64,000 nt of DNA from Bryoerythrophyllum caledonicum (Eukaryota > Streptophyta > Bryopsida > Pottiales > Pottiaceae): positions 2,384,180 through 2,448,179 of the forward strand of contig OZ020526.1 of NCBI GenBank assembly GCA_963971425.1, given 5' to 3'. The position numbers and the translations under genes are program-made. Position 1 is the first letter of the stretch. Each line of letters opens with the position of its first letter. The notes below the pieces were generated by a model, which searched no databases, had not been told where the DNA came from, and worked only from the letters and a program-made list of their open reading frames with translations. This document shows, one piece after another, positions 45,874 to 57,580 of this stretch.

Positions 45874-47127
45874 CGTGGAGCTCTTTCACCACGAAGACAA
45901 TTCCAAGTGTATGGACATGCCTCTTCCGCGTTCTCACTTCCCCATTCCAGCAAATCCCAATTCTCACCACAGCTTTCATGCATGCTCCAAGCTACAGCTT
46001 TAACGAAGTTATGCGCATTCTCGAGCTTGCGAACATCACCAAACAAGCGTGAGGAAGGCGTTCAAGTCGTCTATATCAAAAATATCTATGTTTCTAGGTT
46101 GCTCAAGTGAAGCATCTTCTATACATGCTCAGTCCGTCATTGATTTCATGACTATAGTTGATGGTCATGAATTTAATTAATATATTTTGTTATATTATTC
46201 TGAGCAGTAGATTCCCGTACTTAGCATGTTCTACAGTTTAAAGTGGACTATTTTATACATAAGTCATTAGAAATGGAGACTGCCAATATTGTGGGAAAAG
46301 AAAGAAACATTTGTGCAGGTGATGTGCATGGAATGCAAGGTGATTTCCGTGCAATTCGTAGTTAAAAGTTAATACCCATGTAAATCGAATGTGGTACCGA
46401 TTTAATACCTCTGAAATATCCACTTAATACCTAGGTGATATCCGTTGTATCAAAAGATCAATATTATCATAAATTAGCAAGTACTGTCCAAAATTGTCCA
46501 CTTTGTATGATATTCTACCACGACGTTGTCTTGAACCTAAGTAAACATGTGCTTTGTATCCTAATATGGCAATTTATAAATGTAGGGGTTCCCAAAAAAG
46601 AATTATGACACACCTTTTAACTAAAACAGGGAACTCTAAAAGACTGAAATAAAGGAAAAATACGCAATTTCACAAGTTACCACGGCTATAGGGTAATTCC
46701 TAAAATTAGAAGTTTTTAAAAAATATGTCACCAAAATTTGATGATCTACTGAAAGAACCTCAAATTCGCTTTTTTCCCAAAAAAATGAAAAAAAATCCAG
46801 ATTTTAGGATTTTTTATGCTCATCGCTCGCCGCTCGCTGCTCACCGCTCACAAGATAGCGTCGTTGTGCTTAACCCCTACAATTCCTTGGAAATCTCTCA
46901 CAAAATCATTCTACCACTACCTCTTTTTGGACAAGGGGAGAAAAAAATGATTATTTTTCTATCTTCAAACATGGAATCTTAATTTAGATGATTAAAATAA
47001 TGCTCTCCAAAATTCCATGAATTATGAGCCAAAAATTAAAAGATAACTGTATTTAAACTAGGAAAAGTATTTAAACAATACTTTAACATTGACTTACTTG
47101 GAGTCATCTATTTTCACAAGTCATCTA

Positions 47128-50100
47128 CGATGGGACCTCTTTAAATGTTACCTTGATATATGTTATAATTTGATACATGTTATGAAAAATGTTGCTCTCA
47201 AAAAATTAACACTACTAAGTGTTATATGTTAAGTGTTATAACATTCTCCGCTCCATCCTTTGCTAATTCACCTCTATAAGTGTTATAGTCAAAAAAACTA
47301 CATTATATATGTAGTATTTTGGAGCCTAATGTTTTGATGCTTCTTTATTAAATAACCCATATCTTCTGCATTCAACTTGTTGCTTTTTCAATTAAAATGA
47401 ATTTTATTTGGAGTTGGGACATTGTATTGTGTTGGGTAGTGTTGAAGAGGGTAGGATTAAGAGAGAAGGGAATGTAGAGGGAGGCGAATTGACAGTGAGG
47501 GTTTGAGAGAGGGGACAATATATGAGAATCTAGAAGAGAGAGTAAGCAGGTGCGCATGGCCCTAGAGAGTAAACAGGCTCACGTGGCCCTAGGCCTGGAC
47601 CCCTTTAGTTTGTTGGGTTGAACCCATCTAGTCACCCGGGTCCGAATGCAAAATTCCAGGGAGCAGATGGGGGTCGAAGTCTAGCCATACGACTGGCATG
47701 TGCACTTGCTTAGTGAGGGTTTGAGAGAGGGACAGTCTTGGAGAGAGAAGGACAGTCATGGACAATCTGGGAGAATCTGGGAGGGAAAGGGGCCAATCAC
47801 GGATAGCCAGAGTTTGAGAGAGAGAGGGAGGGAGTCATTGAGTTTAGAGTCGGGTCAAAGTCAGTGAGTGGGAGTTAGTGAGACTCACATCCGAGTCACT
47901 GAGTAGGAATTAGTAAATCAATGAGAGTCAGTGGAAGTCAGTGAGTCAACGAGGGAGATTCTGAGCCAGAAAAGGAGAGTCTAAATTAGTGAGGATAAGG
48001 CAAAGTTAGTGATGGAGATAGGAAAAAGCCAAGGAGAGGCCAGACAACGGAGACTGGGCCACGGAGTTGGGTAGGGGATTTCATTAGTGGTTTTTATTTT
48101 TATTTTCAAAATTAATGAACTCTTTTGTACTTTATATATTTCCATGAAGCATTTTATACATCATGGAGTGTGAGGAGATTAAGTGTGAGGAGATTAAGTA
48201 TGAGTTTATCGGTTTCAATCCTTGGGTCTTGGTCAAGGGTTGCCATTGGAAAGGGCTTTGAATTCACATTGTGGGAGCAACAAGAAATCATTTCTCATCA
48301 TGAGGAGGTATTAACTTCAGGCGACAAGATTACCAACAATACATTGTGTGAGTGGACAAATGCTAAGTTCAATACTTTAGCTTCTCAGATGACTATTGGT
48401 AGCTTGTTGAAACAAGAAGCATTGGATAGTGCCTTTGATGTGGGTGATTTGGGTGCCATGAAGCATATGAGAAAGGCGCAATGTCAAGAAGTAGAGGCAA
48501 CGACTTCAGCGAGTTCACTAGAATGCAAGAGAATGGTGACACTTTATCGAATGATCTTGTGGTAATGCAGCAAAGAATTTATATGCGTTGTTTCCAAGAG
48601 ATGCAAGTGAGAAGGAACTTCAATTTTCAAATGGGTGGGTAGAGAAGTTCAAGAAGAGATTTGAAATTAAGGGTTATGTTCGCAACATAAAGGGTGCATC
48701 AGCGAATAGTTCAACAACGGTTTTAGAGCAGATAGAGAATATTAAAGCCATAGTATCTCAATACGACATTAGTAATATTTTAATATAGACAAAATTGATC
48801 TCTTCTACAGATTGGAGCCTAATCGTACTTTAGCTACAAAGCAAGGCCTGGGAAAAAGAAGCAGAAGAAGCGTATTACAATGACATTGACTGCAAATGGT
48901 GATGGAAGTATTTGTCCTCTACAATTGGTTATAAATCAGTACCTAAAGCCTTGAGCTTTCAATTTTAGGCACATTCAGAATCCAGAGAATTTGGGCATTA
49001 TGTGGGCCGCTAACAAGAAAGCATAGATGACCAGAGAGATTTTTGAGCACTACAGTTTAGATTTTGAGAGGAAGATGGTGATCATAGAAAAAGAGAAAGT
49101 AGTTTTGTTTGTTGATAATTTTTCTAGTCTTCAATTGCCAAATGTTGCTTCGCGGTTGAGAATGACAAAATTATTATTCTTCCCTCCGAACACCAATAGT
49201 CGCTTTCAACCTATAGATGCATGCACATTGCATCTTTAAAGGCCCACTACCTGAAGTTACTGATACAACATCAAATGCAGAGAGAGAATTTGGAGTTGAT
49301 ATATGTCAAGCTATGGTTATGGTTGAGAGAGCATGACGTATTTGCATTACAACTCAAACAATTTAGAATTGTTGGAGCCACACTTGTATTCTTTGCCATC
49401 TTATTGAGAATGAGAGTGAAGAGGCTAGACCTTTGACAAGACCTTTGACAGAGATTGATAATGTTGCAACTTTGCTAGAGCAATTGACATTGTTATCATC
49501 TCAGATTGAGGAAGATGATACTATGAAGGATCATGAGTCCATCAATTTCGAGCTCGAATTTGATTTGAGTAATCCTTATCAACTTGCTCATGAGAATATT
49601 ATAGATTTGCTACCCTCTGATTATCAGGAATGTGATCTAGATGAGGATATGGTAGATGTTGATGATATGATAGAAGAGGTTGTAGGACCTAATGATGCAA
49701 AGCGTGCCCTTGTAGAAATTTATGAAGCAACGGCCGGATAATGTTCTTTCAGATTTAAAGAATATATGAGCACTTTAGAAGAAAGTTTGCAATTGGAGTA
49801 TGAAAGAATCTTGTCAAAACATGATAGATTCTTTTCTAAATAAGATTAAGTGATGTACTATTTATATTTGATTTGTACTTTCATCATATACTTTTACAAA
49901 CGTTCTAAGTCTATGATTGAAGTCTTAGAAATGTGATCTTTGATCATGTTATTTTTGAAGTGTTATAAATGTGATTTTTGATCACTATTATAAATTTGTT
50001 TTTCAAGCCTTATTAATGTTATTTTTGAAATGTGTTAATTTTTTTTTAATTAATTATATAAATATTATTTCCAATATGTGTTATTCTCAATAAGTGTTAT

Positions 50101-50145
50101 GTTTTTTGCCGCACCCAACCATTAACATTTAAAGAGGTCCCACCA
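47128..50145 (+). mobile_element. pogo/Tigger-like (Tc1/mariner) transposon, 3.0 kb, TA-flanked
   Basis: The element is flanked by TA on both sides (47126-47127 and 50146-50147). Its inverted ends read CGATGGGACCTCTTTAAATG (left) and TGGTGGGACCTCTTTAAATG (right, reverse strand). Several subterminal AAGTGTTAT repeats occur inside both ends (47215-47290; 49960-50100). TA target and short inverted ends fit the pogo group, and the interior has a matching transposase. A purine-rich tract (GAGAG/AGTGAG, about 47440-48070) precedes the coding part. Confidence 0.8.
48180..49741 (+). pseudogene. pogo/Tigger-like transposase (CENP-B-type HTH plus DDE), decayed
   Basis: Fragments in several frames give the family order. 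An N-terminal HTH-like part is at 48200-48420. A CENP-B-type second HTH is recognisable from FSNGWVEKFKKRFEIKGY near 48629. The DDE domain reads VDNFSSLQLPNVASRLRMTK at about 49108, followed by LFFPPNTNSRFQPIDA, the typical D-N...PPN(T)-S-x-x-Q-P-(L/I)-D-A stretch. An acidic C-terminal tail ends at 49741. Multiple stops and frameshifts inactivate it. Confidence 0.75.
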
Positions 50146-50744
50146 TATCTATTACCATCATGATTCATGTGATATTGGTGAACCAATTTTAATAGCTAGA
50201 AGAAGGGCGTGGCATTTTCAAGGAACTGGGGTTCAAAAATTACTAATTTGCATTTTTAATTTACTTTATAAAATTGATTCCTTATCTATATATTAATAGT
50301 TTATAAGGAAATGAATTCACAAACAACAATATCACATGCAATTTGATTTTGGACCTCCTTCAATTACAAGATTTACAAAATTGTGCTAGACATCTAATTT
50401 CTAAATCAAATTTTGGTGGAAAAAAAAAAGCCTAGATTGGAGTTGACTCCACGAGTCACTTCCATTCACAATGCCACAAACTATTATACGCTGAACCTGA
50501 CCGTCATCTGATGGCAAGTTAAAGCTCACATTTACAATTATTTGTGAACTGAACCCATATCTATCAAAATGTCATTTTCTTCAAGTGTGAGTACCACAAT
50601 CCTCAGCCAGAACACATAGTGAAAGTATCTAGATTTAATTTCATGGATGCCAAAACATCAGGAACGATAGCGCTACTAATCAGTGCCAGTAAATTCTCAT
50701 CTCTACATCAATGCATCGGACACTCTTGACTACTTACGAGAGAC
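50146..50744. other. intergenic DNA and hslU 3' region, no gene seen
   Basis: This AT-rich sequence holds the 3' UTR of the minus-strand hslU gene at its right side. Nothing else was recognised. Confidence 0.5.
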
Positions 50745-53700
50745 TTAGAGCACGAATCTTGAGAGGTCGGATTTTTTCAAGAGGTCTCCCACTGCCAATT
50801 TCACTTTCTGCAACCACAAACATCAACACTTCAGAATACTTGCTAACTTGTTTCAATAAACAGAGGGGGTTTAGGGGGCAGGATGTACCTCCTTGTCAAT
50901 TGTGTATCTTTCACCAGCCCTTTCAGGAGCATGGTAGCTTATATCTTCCACAACCCGTTCAATAACCTGTGAAAAACAGCGTGTAAATCAGATTGCTTAC
51001 TAAAAAAGAGATAAGCTCAGAGATTGTAGAAGGAAGCGGTGCATACCGTGTGTAGCCTCCTGGCACCAATGTTGTCAACCGATCGATTGACCTGCGATCA
51101 ATAGGTGGGGTGTTAGTTTTTAGCTGCTGGTCAAAAGGCATGTTGCATCCCAGCTATGGCAAGAGCGTACCTCAGCGGCCACTGTAGCAAGCTCCTCAAT
51201 GGCATCATCGGTGAATACCAGATCGATGCCCTCAGTCTTCATCAGTAGTTGCTGCTGTCGAATCATGTTTGTCTCCGGCTCTGTCAAAATCCGATACAAA
51301 TCCTGCAGAGCAAGATGCCGAGATAGATGTCACATCTGTCTTGTATTTATGAAGTACTAAAAAACCAGGAATTCAAAGGAAGGAATTTGAGAAGAATTTC
51401 CAAAGGAAATGCGAAAATGTGAGGTTCTTTTTTCTAGAAAACAACGAAGCCAGCGAGCTCGTTTCAGAGTATGAAAAAATAGGAATTGAAAAAAACATGT
51501 AGAGTACCTCTCTACCCAAGCCCTTAAGCTCCACTCGAATGGGTAATCGTCCTTGCAACTCCGCAAGCATGTCACTTGGTTTGCATGAATGAAAGGCGCC
51601 ACTACAAATGAAAAGTATGTGGTCGGTGTTGACATTACCATACTTCGTATTCACCATGCTGCACATTCACGGAAAATTGTCAGGTCTATATTATTGCATG
51701 GCACGGTTAATATACATTCTATCGTAAGTAAAAGTCACTTTTTCGTGAAGATAGACAATTCACGACTTTGCAGACATCATGCAAAACATATGTAGGTCGC
51801 TACTCGCAATCAAAATGACCCTGCTGCCTAAATTTGAGAACTTGAATAGTTACCTGCCCTCAATAATTGGCAGTAGATCACGCTGAACCCCTTCGGAACT
51901 TGCATCTGCTCCATGCCTCGTCTCATGGTTGGTAACTATCTTGTCAATCTCATCAATAAATACAATGCCGTCTGATTCGGCTAACTGTTCCACATCAACA
52001 CCCATGCCTAATGTTAGAAGCCAACATCTCCAAAATCCTTCCTGCCAACTACACACTAATGGTTTCAGCATGAGAGCACCCTTGATATCCCTGCACAAGA
52101 TAACCCTCAAGATGAGGGCTAACTTGTTTTCTGAATAAACTGAATAAGAGGCAAAATAAGAGAGGTACAAACGGAACACACAAAGCGAATGGTCGACGGC
52201 AGCTGCGGTTACCAGTATTGCATCCTTTGTGATCTGATCCGAGTTCAAGTGTTTCTCCATTTCGATTTCTCGCAAGATTGGTTTTGCCTCCCCTATGGTG
52301 ATTTCCATCCTCTCCAGCCTCTGCGACTTAAAAACCTTCTCCATCTGACGAAACTAGTCCAAACAATCAGATCCAGATGAACAGAATTCGGTGATTAATC
52401 CTTGTATGAAAAACAGCAGCCGTAGGTAAAGGCTAGAACGAAACTTATTTAACTACACTAGAGTGAAGTGGAATTTACGTACCCGGAAAATCAGTTCATT
52501 CACGCCAAATCCGTTAACACCTCCTATCTCCAAAGGCAGCCGTGATCTTCCATCAGGAATATCAAGCTGGATCTTACGATTGTCTAATGCACCATCTCTA
52601 TACATTTTTCGGAATGCTTCGTAGTCAACACGAGCTCCTGGAACAGGCGATTCACCCTGTCACCATATAAGACCCACAGTGGCATAAGCGACAACATAAA
52701 CACATACATGCAAGATGAAGATACTATAAATTATGCCAAAAATTCACTTTGTGTGGACTTCGAGTTTATGAGATGTCTGAGGGTCCGTTTAGGACAGTTA
52801 AATTGACGAATACCCAGAATAAGATGTGACAAGGCCGTACTGAGTTTCAAAGTCTGTCATGCATCCATTTTTATCGGCTACACTAAGCTCACTAACCTCA
52901 ACAGGAGGAGGGTTCACTGGACCTGCTCTTTGAACAGGAGGCCAAGTTTCAATCGGACTGACCTCCATGGGGGGCCGCTGACGACTAATGAATATGTCCA
53001 GTAGACGAGCTTCCACCAACTTTTCCACTTCCTTCACTAACTTTGCACGTACCTGAATCAATAGAAAATAACCTTCAATGAAAAAGCATATTCACGTATC
53101 AAAGAACACCGATAGACTTCCAATAAGAACTAAGCTCTGCCATAATTTAGGAGTCATCAACCAAATAATATACTCACAAAATTGAACAAAGAAATATTCA
53201 GGGGTATAAAAAAGTGCGGTAAGAGGCCAAAATATGATGTCATTATAATGCAGTGCGGGAAATTCTTTGATACCCAAGAGAAGAACATACCTTCTGTCTT
53301 TGCAAGGAGATGGCGTTGTCAACTAAGTCTCGTATGATTTGGTCCACATCCCGGCCATGAAAACCAACCTCTGTAAACTTTGTTGCCTCCACCTAGACAA
53401 GTAGAGAAGATTACAAGATAAATTAAATCCATCATATTAAAAATGATCAACTCGTATTGGCACAATAAGCAATACTGATACATGCACTAACACAAGCAGA
53501 AGATAATAACGAAGTGCACGATAACTTGTTCCGGAATATCAAACAAAATTACCTTAACGAAAGGAGCATACGCTATTTTTGCAAGTCTTCTAGCAATCTC
53601 TGTCTTTCCACAACCAGTTGGACCGATCATAAGAATGTTCTTTGGAACTATCTCCTCTCTCAAGGCCTCTGGAATGCGATGACGTCGCCACCTATTTCCT

Positions 53701-55062
53701 GTTGAAAAGAAATTGCCAACGTTGACCTCTTCACTCTGTAGCTGAAAGTACTATACAGAAACCAGAAAACACCTCCACCCACTTAACAAAAACAAGCTCC
53801 TCAAGTAAATTGAATCTGTATGGACATTAACACGGCCCGGAAGTTCACACAATCGGGCCTAGTGTAAAACAGAAGTTCTACAATCACAGAGTACCAGCTA
53901 TTCTTAGCACTCTCAAATTCACTCCTGAAAAACCTAATCGTAGAGAAAGCCTCGAGTATTTAAAAACAGAATCGTATTTAATGTACGATTCTCAAAGGCC
54001 AAGTACTGACAAGTGTAACAAAAAAACTCAACCTCTCGTACTAAAACTTACAGTATGAAACACGACGTATTAGGTCAAAACATGAGTGAGCCATTAAAAA
54101 GTGTCAGGATAATATTTCATTGCTGACGCAGACATACTACAGACATAAGCCCACCAGTCTTTAAAGCAGGTCAGACAAGCATACGGAGTGCCACCGCGAC
54201 CGCTCGTTTAGCCTCCTGTTGCCCAACAATGTAACGGTCCAGCAGCTCTACAACCTTCACTGGCGTCAGAGCCTCCAATCCAACCTCCTCTACAATCATG
54301 TACGAGGTGCACTTGTCATGAGTAAATTCAAACATCTAGACAGCCATCGAAACAAAAATAACTGTCATTATGTATTTGCTCACCAGGTGAAACAGGGGCA
54401 GAAACCACTGCACTAGGAAAGTCAACCTCGCTTGAAGTAGTTGTGGTCTCCGCGGAGCTGCAACCAAACCCGTCACAAGATCATTAACCAATCCAAGCAC
54501 TAATAGTCACCATTCATAGCCCCCAAAAGCAATTGACCGACTCTCACAATACATTGCACAGCAATAAATCAACTTAAAACAGCCCCTAAATAGACGCAAT
54601 CCATCAACGACTGTACCAAATTACGATGAGATTTTCAACAACCAATAGCAGAAGCCAAAAGCAGCCCCAACCGATGGCCTCCAACATTATTAGGGTTAGA
54701 AAATGGTGAAACAGTATCACAATATCACACCCAAAAATTGGCCACCTCAAGGAAATTTCGGAGCCAACACGAACAACTCACGATCCTCAAACCACCATCA
54801 CAACATGAACGCACAAAAACACCTAACTCCCAGCTCGCAACTCAACATAAATCCTCAACACCGAGATGCGCAAAACCCAACTGCAACGACGACGAGTTCA
54901 ATACCAGAAGCGAATTGCCACCAGGAAACCCTAATCACAACCAATTCACGAAAAGAAACGTTTCACATACGTGGAGAGGAGGCGGCATGCGAGGAGTCCC
55001 CGAGCACCGCCCTCGCTCCCCATCAACCTGCGCACGAGACTCGCCATCGCCAGTTGCTGCAT
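50745..55062 (-). CDS. hslU: HslU (ClpY) ATPase subunit of the HslVU protease, mitochondrial, 14 exons
   Basis: HslU is an AAA+ unfoldase feeding proteins into the HslV peptidase. Exons are 55062-54971, 54457-54384, 54289-54185, 53698-53553, 53392-53291, 53052-52897, 52656-52483, 52344-52213, 52041-51854, 51658-51508, 51302-51171, 51091-51047, 50966-50889 and 50807-50745. The total is 1638 bases (545 aa) and the phases close. The N-terminus ([19 protein letters not shown]) is Arg-rich without acidic residues before Glu17, like a mitochondrial presequence. Family blocks follow: [28 protein letters not shown], Walker [25 protein letters not shown], an intermediate domain, Walker [28 protein letters not shown]...[12 protein letters not shown], and the C-terminal DLSRFVL tail that activates HslV. 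The donor of exon 6 and the acceptor of exon 9 were chosen by phase and are the least certain points. A short upstream frame (MAGGLLQG, 55130-55104) precedes the start. Confidence 0.92.
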
Positions 55063-55744
55063 CGCCACAATCCTCTCACGAAAAACGACCGAATTTCTTC
55101 CTCTCAACCTTGAAGTAGACCTCCGGCCATGAATCCGCCATAGACACGAATTGCCTACAACACTTCTAAATCTTCTGCTCTCCTTCCTCCCTCTCCTCTC
55201 GACACACTAGCACCATCCCTCATCCGATGGATGAATCTCCGCGGATGAATGCTGTCCGTTCGCCGGCCTGAAACTCGGCGAAGAGATTCCAAGCGGTAGT
55301 TGATGTTTAGGTTTCGGTTGTGCTGTGCAACTTGTCTGTCAACGTTGGAGCTCCAACACCTGCGGCTTCTTCTGCTAATCGTCCTTGGTTCTCTCTTCAC
55401 TCTCAAAGACCTAGAACGATTTTTTCTGAATATAATAAAGATCTCTCTTAATCTAATAACTCTTGAGCGAACAGATAGTAGTGTGATAAATCAACGGAGG
55501 GCGTATCGTCGTGAAACTTTGCGAATATCAAGCAGTCAAAAGTGTCCAAACAGAGACGTCAATTCCAGCGACGATGTATGAGAGATCAATACTGAGCAGA
55601 TTTGGAAATAATGGACGTTTTCATCTACAACGCGGAGAGCATGCTCTCCCAGACACTGAGGATTCTAATGCCGATGACTGTGTTCGGAATGAGAGTTGTG
55701 AGCGAGGCTGTCTCTGAATAGTGATTAGAAGTTAACGAAGTATC
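55063..55744. promoter_or_regulatory. hslU promoter and spacer
   Basis: About 680 bases separate the hslU start from the stop of the next gene upstream. It should hold the hslU promoter and the neighbour's 3' UTR. A 9-codon upstream ORF (55130-55104) lies 41 bases before the chosen hslU ATG. No TATA box was identified. Confidence 0.45.
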
Positions 55745-56584
55745 CTACTTGCTCTCCTGGTCGTAAAGATCCGTGCTGTATCGGTTTGTCAAGGATTTGA
55801 ACTCAAGATTCGTGATATAAAAACAATTGATAAATGAATAGCGTTGTGGAATGAGGATACACAAGGTAGCCACCATGCAAAAGTGCAGCCGCGAGTACAA
55901 CTCCGAACAGCCGGTCTCGCAAAACAGGTTGCCTTTTCAAGCTGATCCTTACTGCACAAATGACGGTCAACAAGCTAGATCACGCAAGATGCTCAATATG
56001 CTCCAAGAATAACAAATGCACATAAAACCTCCTGTAGCGTGATAATTCTTCCTACGAAACTTCGATTCGAGGTGCGAGAACGTACTCAGCGGCAGAACAG
56101 GGGCGTAGATCAGGGGCACCAAAAACTTGAAGGGAGGCTTCTTTGGTTCCCGTCTGCGGGCTTCCAACCTGCTTCCGGCAATCTCAGATATTGCTGCAAT
56201 CGACTCCTCAATGAAAAACACCAGAAAAGAACGCAAAGCTCGTTTTGAACAAAAACGTTTGAAAACCTTAAACCCTAGGTGACTGCCAGAGAGTAAATTC
56301 TCAAATCCAACCTCTTTCATAAACTACACAGTAAGAATTGAAGGAGAGAAATTTGCAGCCTTTAAAAATTAGAAACTATAAACTAAAAAAACTAAAAAAA
56401 CTGAACAGAGACGATCCTAAACCCTAATTCTTCACACGATCCTTGTCTCGGAGCGCATCAAGAGAGAATCAACACCTCAAAAAGAAAGAAATCACGAGGA
56501 TGATAAAAACTCAACCACACGATCGCAATTGGCCAAGGTTTCCGAGCAGAAACGAGAATTGTAGAGAACTTACTCGTTAGACAT
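55745..56584 (-). CDS. small membrane protein of 71 aa, four exons, function unknown
   Basis: Exons 56584-56574, 56168-56086, 55951-55861 and 55775-55745 have GT-AG borders and phases that close exactly to 216 bases. The protein starts MSNELEARRREPKKPPFK and continues with a hydrophobic segment (FLVPLIYAPVLPLIRI). A basic linker (SLKRQPVLRDRLF) and a second hydrophobic segment (GVVLAAALLHGGYLV) follow, and it ends TDLYDQESK. Two short membrane spans or a hairpin are likely, with a basic N-terminus. It has the look of a conserved small plant membrane protein, possibly organellar, but I cannot name the family. Four perfectly phased small exons make a chance ORF very unlikely. It lies upstream of hslU on the same strand. 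Confidence 0.8.
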
Positions 56585-56759
56585 GGCTGGAATTGGATAC
56601 TTCGTGAGAGAGTGTGAGAAGAGAAACTGCGAGCGAATGGTGTCGCGCTGAGAAGTAAAGCTTGGTGCTCCGCCGCACCATCGCCAAGCTCGGAGACGGA
56701 CTTCTCTCGCCAAAAGCAAAGTCTCGAAATATGGAACGCAATGAGCCAGGCCTCGGATG

Positions 56760-56890
56760 AAAACGTCGCCGTTGGGGATGGAAAAGTATGTGGTGGATAG
56801 AAAAGTATGCGATGGATGGAAAAGTATGTGATGGATGGAAAGGTATGTGGCGGATGATTAAGTACGATGCGGATAGAAAAGTGTGTTTTG
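56760..56890. repeat. 20-base tandem repeat (GGATGGAAAAGTATGTGATG)
   Basis: Six imperfect units of 19-21 bases begin about 180 bases upstream of the 71-residue protein gene. The core GAAAAGTATG(T/C)G alternates with GGATGG or GGATA. Confidence 0.75.
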
Positions 56891-57453
56891 GATGTGAAAA
56901 CTATATTAATACAATATGGAGTATAAACCTCTAAAATTCAATACAAATTATGTATGATTTTCATATAAATTACGATATAAAATTCATAACAAAACTATAT
57001 GGACTTAGGTCCTCTCTATTTCATTTGTAGTATAAATACCATGCAATGTTTGTATGCAAAATAACATTGCGTGGTATTTATTTGTACGCAATATGAAAAA
57101 ACATATATATTGTCTCTTAAGAGTAAAATTAACATATTGTATTTATATAAATGTAAAAGACAATATAGTATTCATACAAATTTAATGTCATATACGGCTT
57201 ATATGGTTTAGAATATATATGAAAATTGTATAGAATCAATATTGGGTATGTATAAAAATCCGATATTTCTGTTTATTTCAATTTTGCCACGATTTTGTAA
57301 TTTTCATTGCTTTAATCCCTAATTACTAGAATTATTCAAGTCTCTCTCTTCCAACTCTTGGGCATTGCCCGTATGCTTCTTATTTAATATTTATGACTTT
57401 GAATCTTGGAAAAACTTGCAAGAAAATCACTTGTTCTATAGGCATGTGAATAT
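56891..57453. other. AT-rich intergenic DNA, no gene seen
   Basis: Low-complexity AT-rich sequence carries repeated ATATTGTATT-like stretches. No gene or clear repeat was found. Confidence 0.5.
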
Positions 57454-57463
57454 AACCTCTCAA

Positions 57464-57570
57464 GAAGAAGAAGAAGAAGAAGAACGCCGGTCTCCACGGG
57501 AGGCCGGCGTGAATAGAGTGTCTGTTCGTTCCACTACTAAGACCATGCCCACCGGACAAGGAATTAGTAG
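57464..57570 (-). mobile_element. 107-base LINE-tail insertion with 10-base target-site duplication
   Basis: AACCTCTCAA is present on both sides (57454-57463 and 57571-57580). The insert, read on the minus strand, contains the two GC-rich hairpins of the LINE 3' tail and ends in seven TTC units. It matches 18400-18498 at roughly 85 percent by eye. It is cut at its 5' end inside the first of these hairpins. This is the footprint of target-primed reverse transcription that stopped after about 100 bases. Confidence 0.88.
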
Positions 57571-57580
57571 AACCTCTCAA

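Larger units (their letters stand above)
40692..46866 (+). mobile_element. Mutator-like (MULE) DNA transposon, 6.2 kb, with 11-base target duplication
   Basis: TGCTTAACCCC flanks the element on both sides (40681-40691 and 46867-46877). The inverted repeats align base for base: CAGGATTGCTATCTTGTGAG at the left and CAACGACGCTATCTTGTGAG at the right, then a G-rich run of GCGGCGA/GCGGCAA units on both. A 9-11-base duplication is typical of Mutator-type elements, and the interior carries a matching transposase gene (42821-45873). A 90-base tandem duplication (41338-41427 and 41428-41517) lies near the left end. An acidic reverse-strand ORF (41903-41538) may be a second, decayed gene. The transposase is broken, so this copy is not autonomous. 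Confidence 0.85.

Noticed and set aside
55300-55581. 93-residue plus-strand ORF with a Leu-rich start
   Set aside because: Lies in the hslU 5' spacer, has no homology features, and is open mainly by chance.
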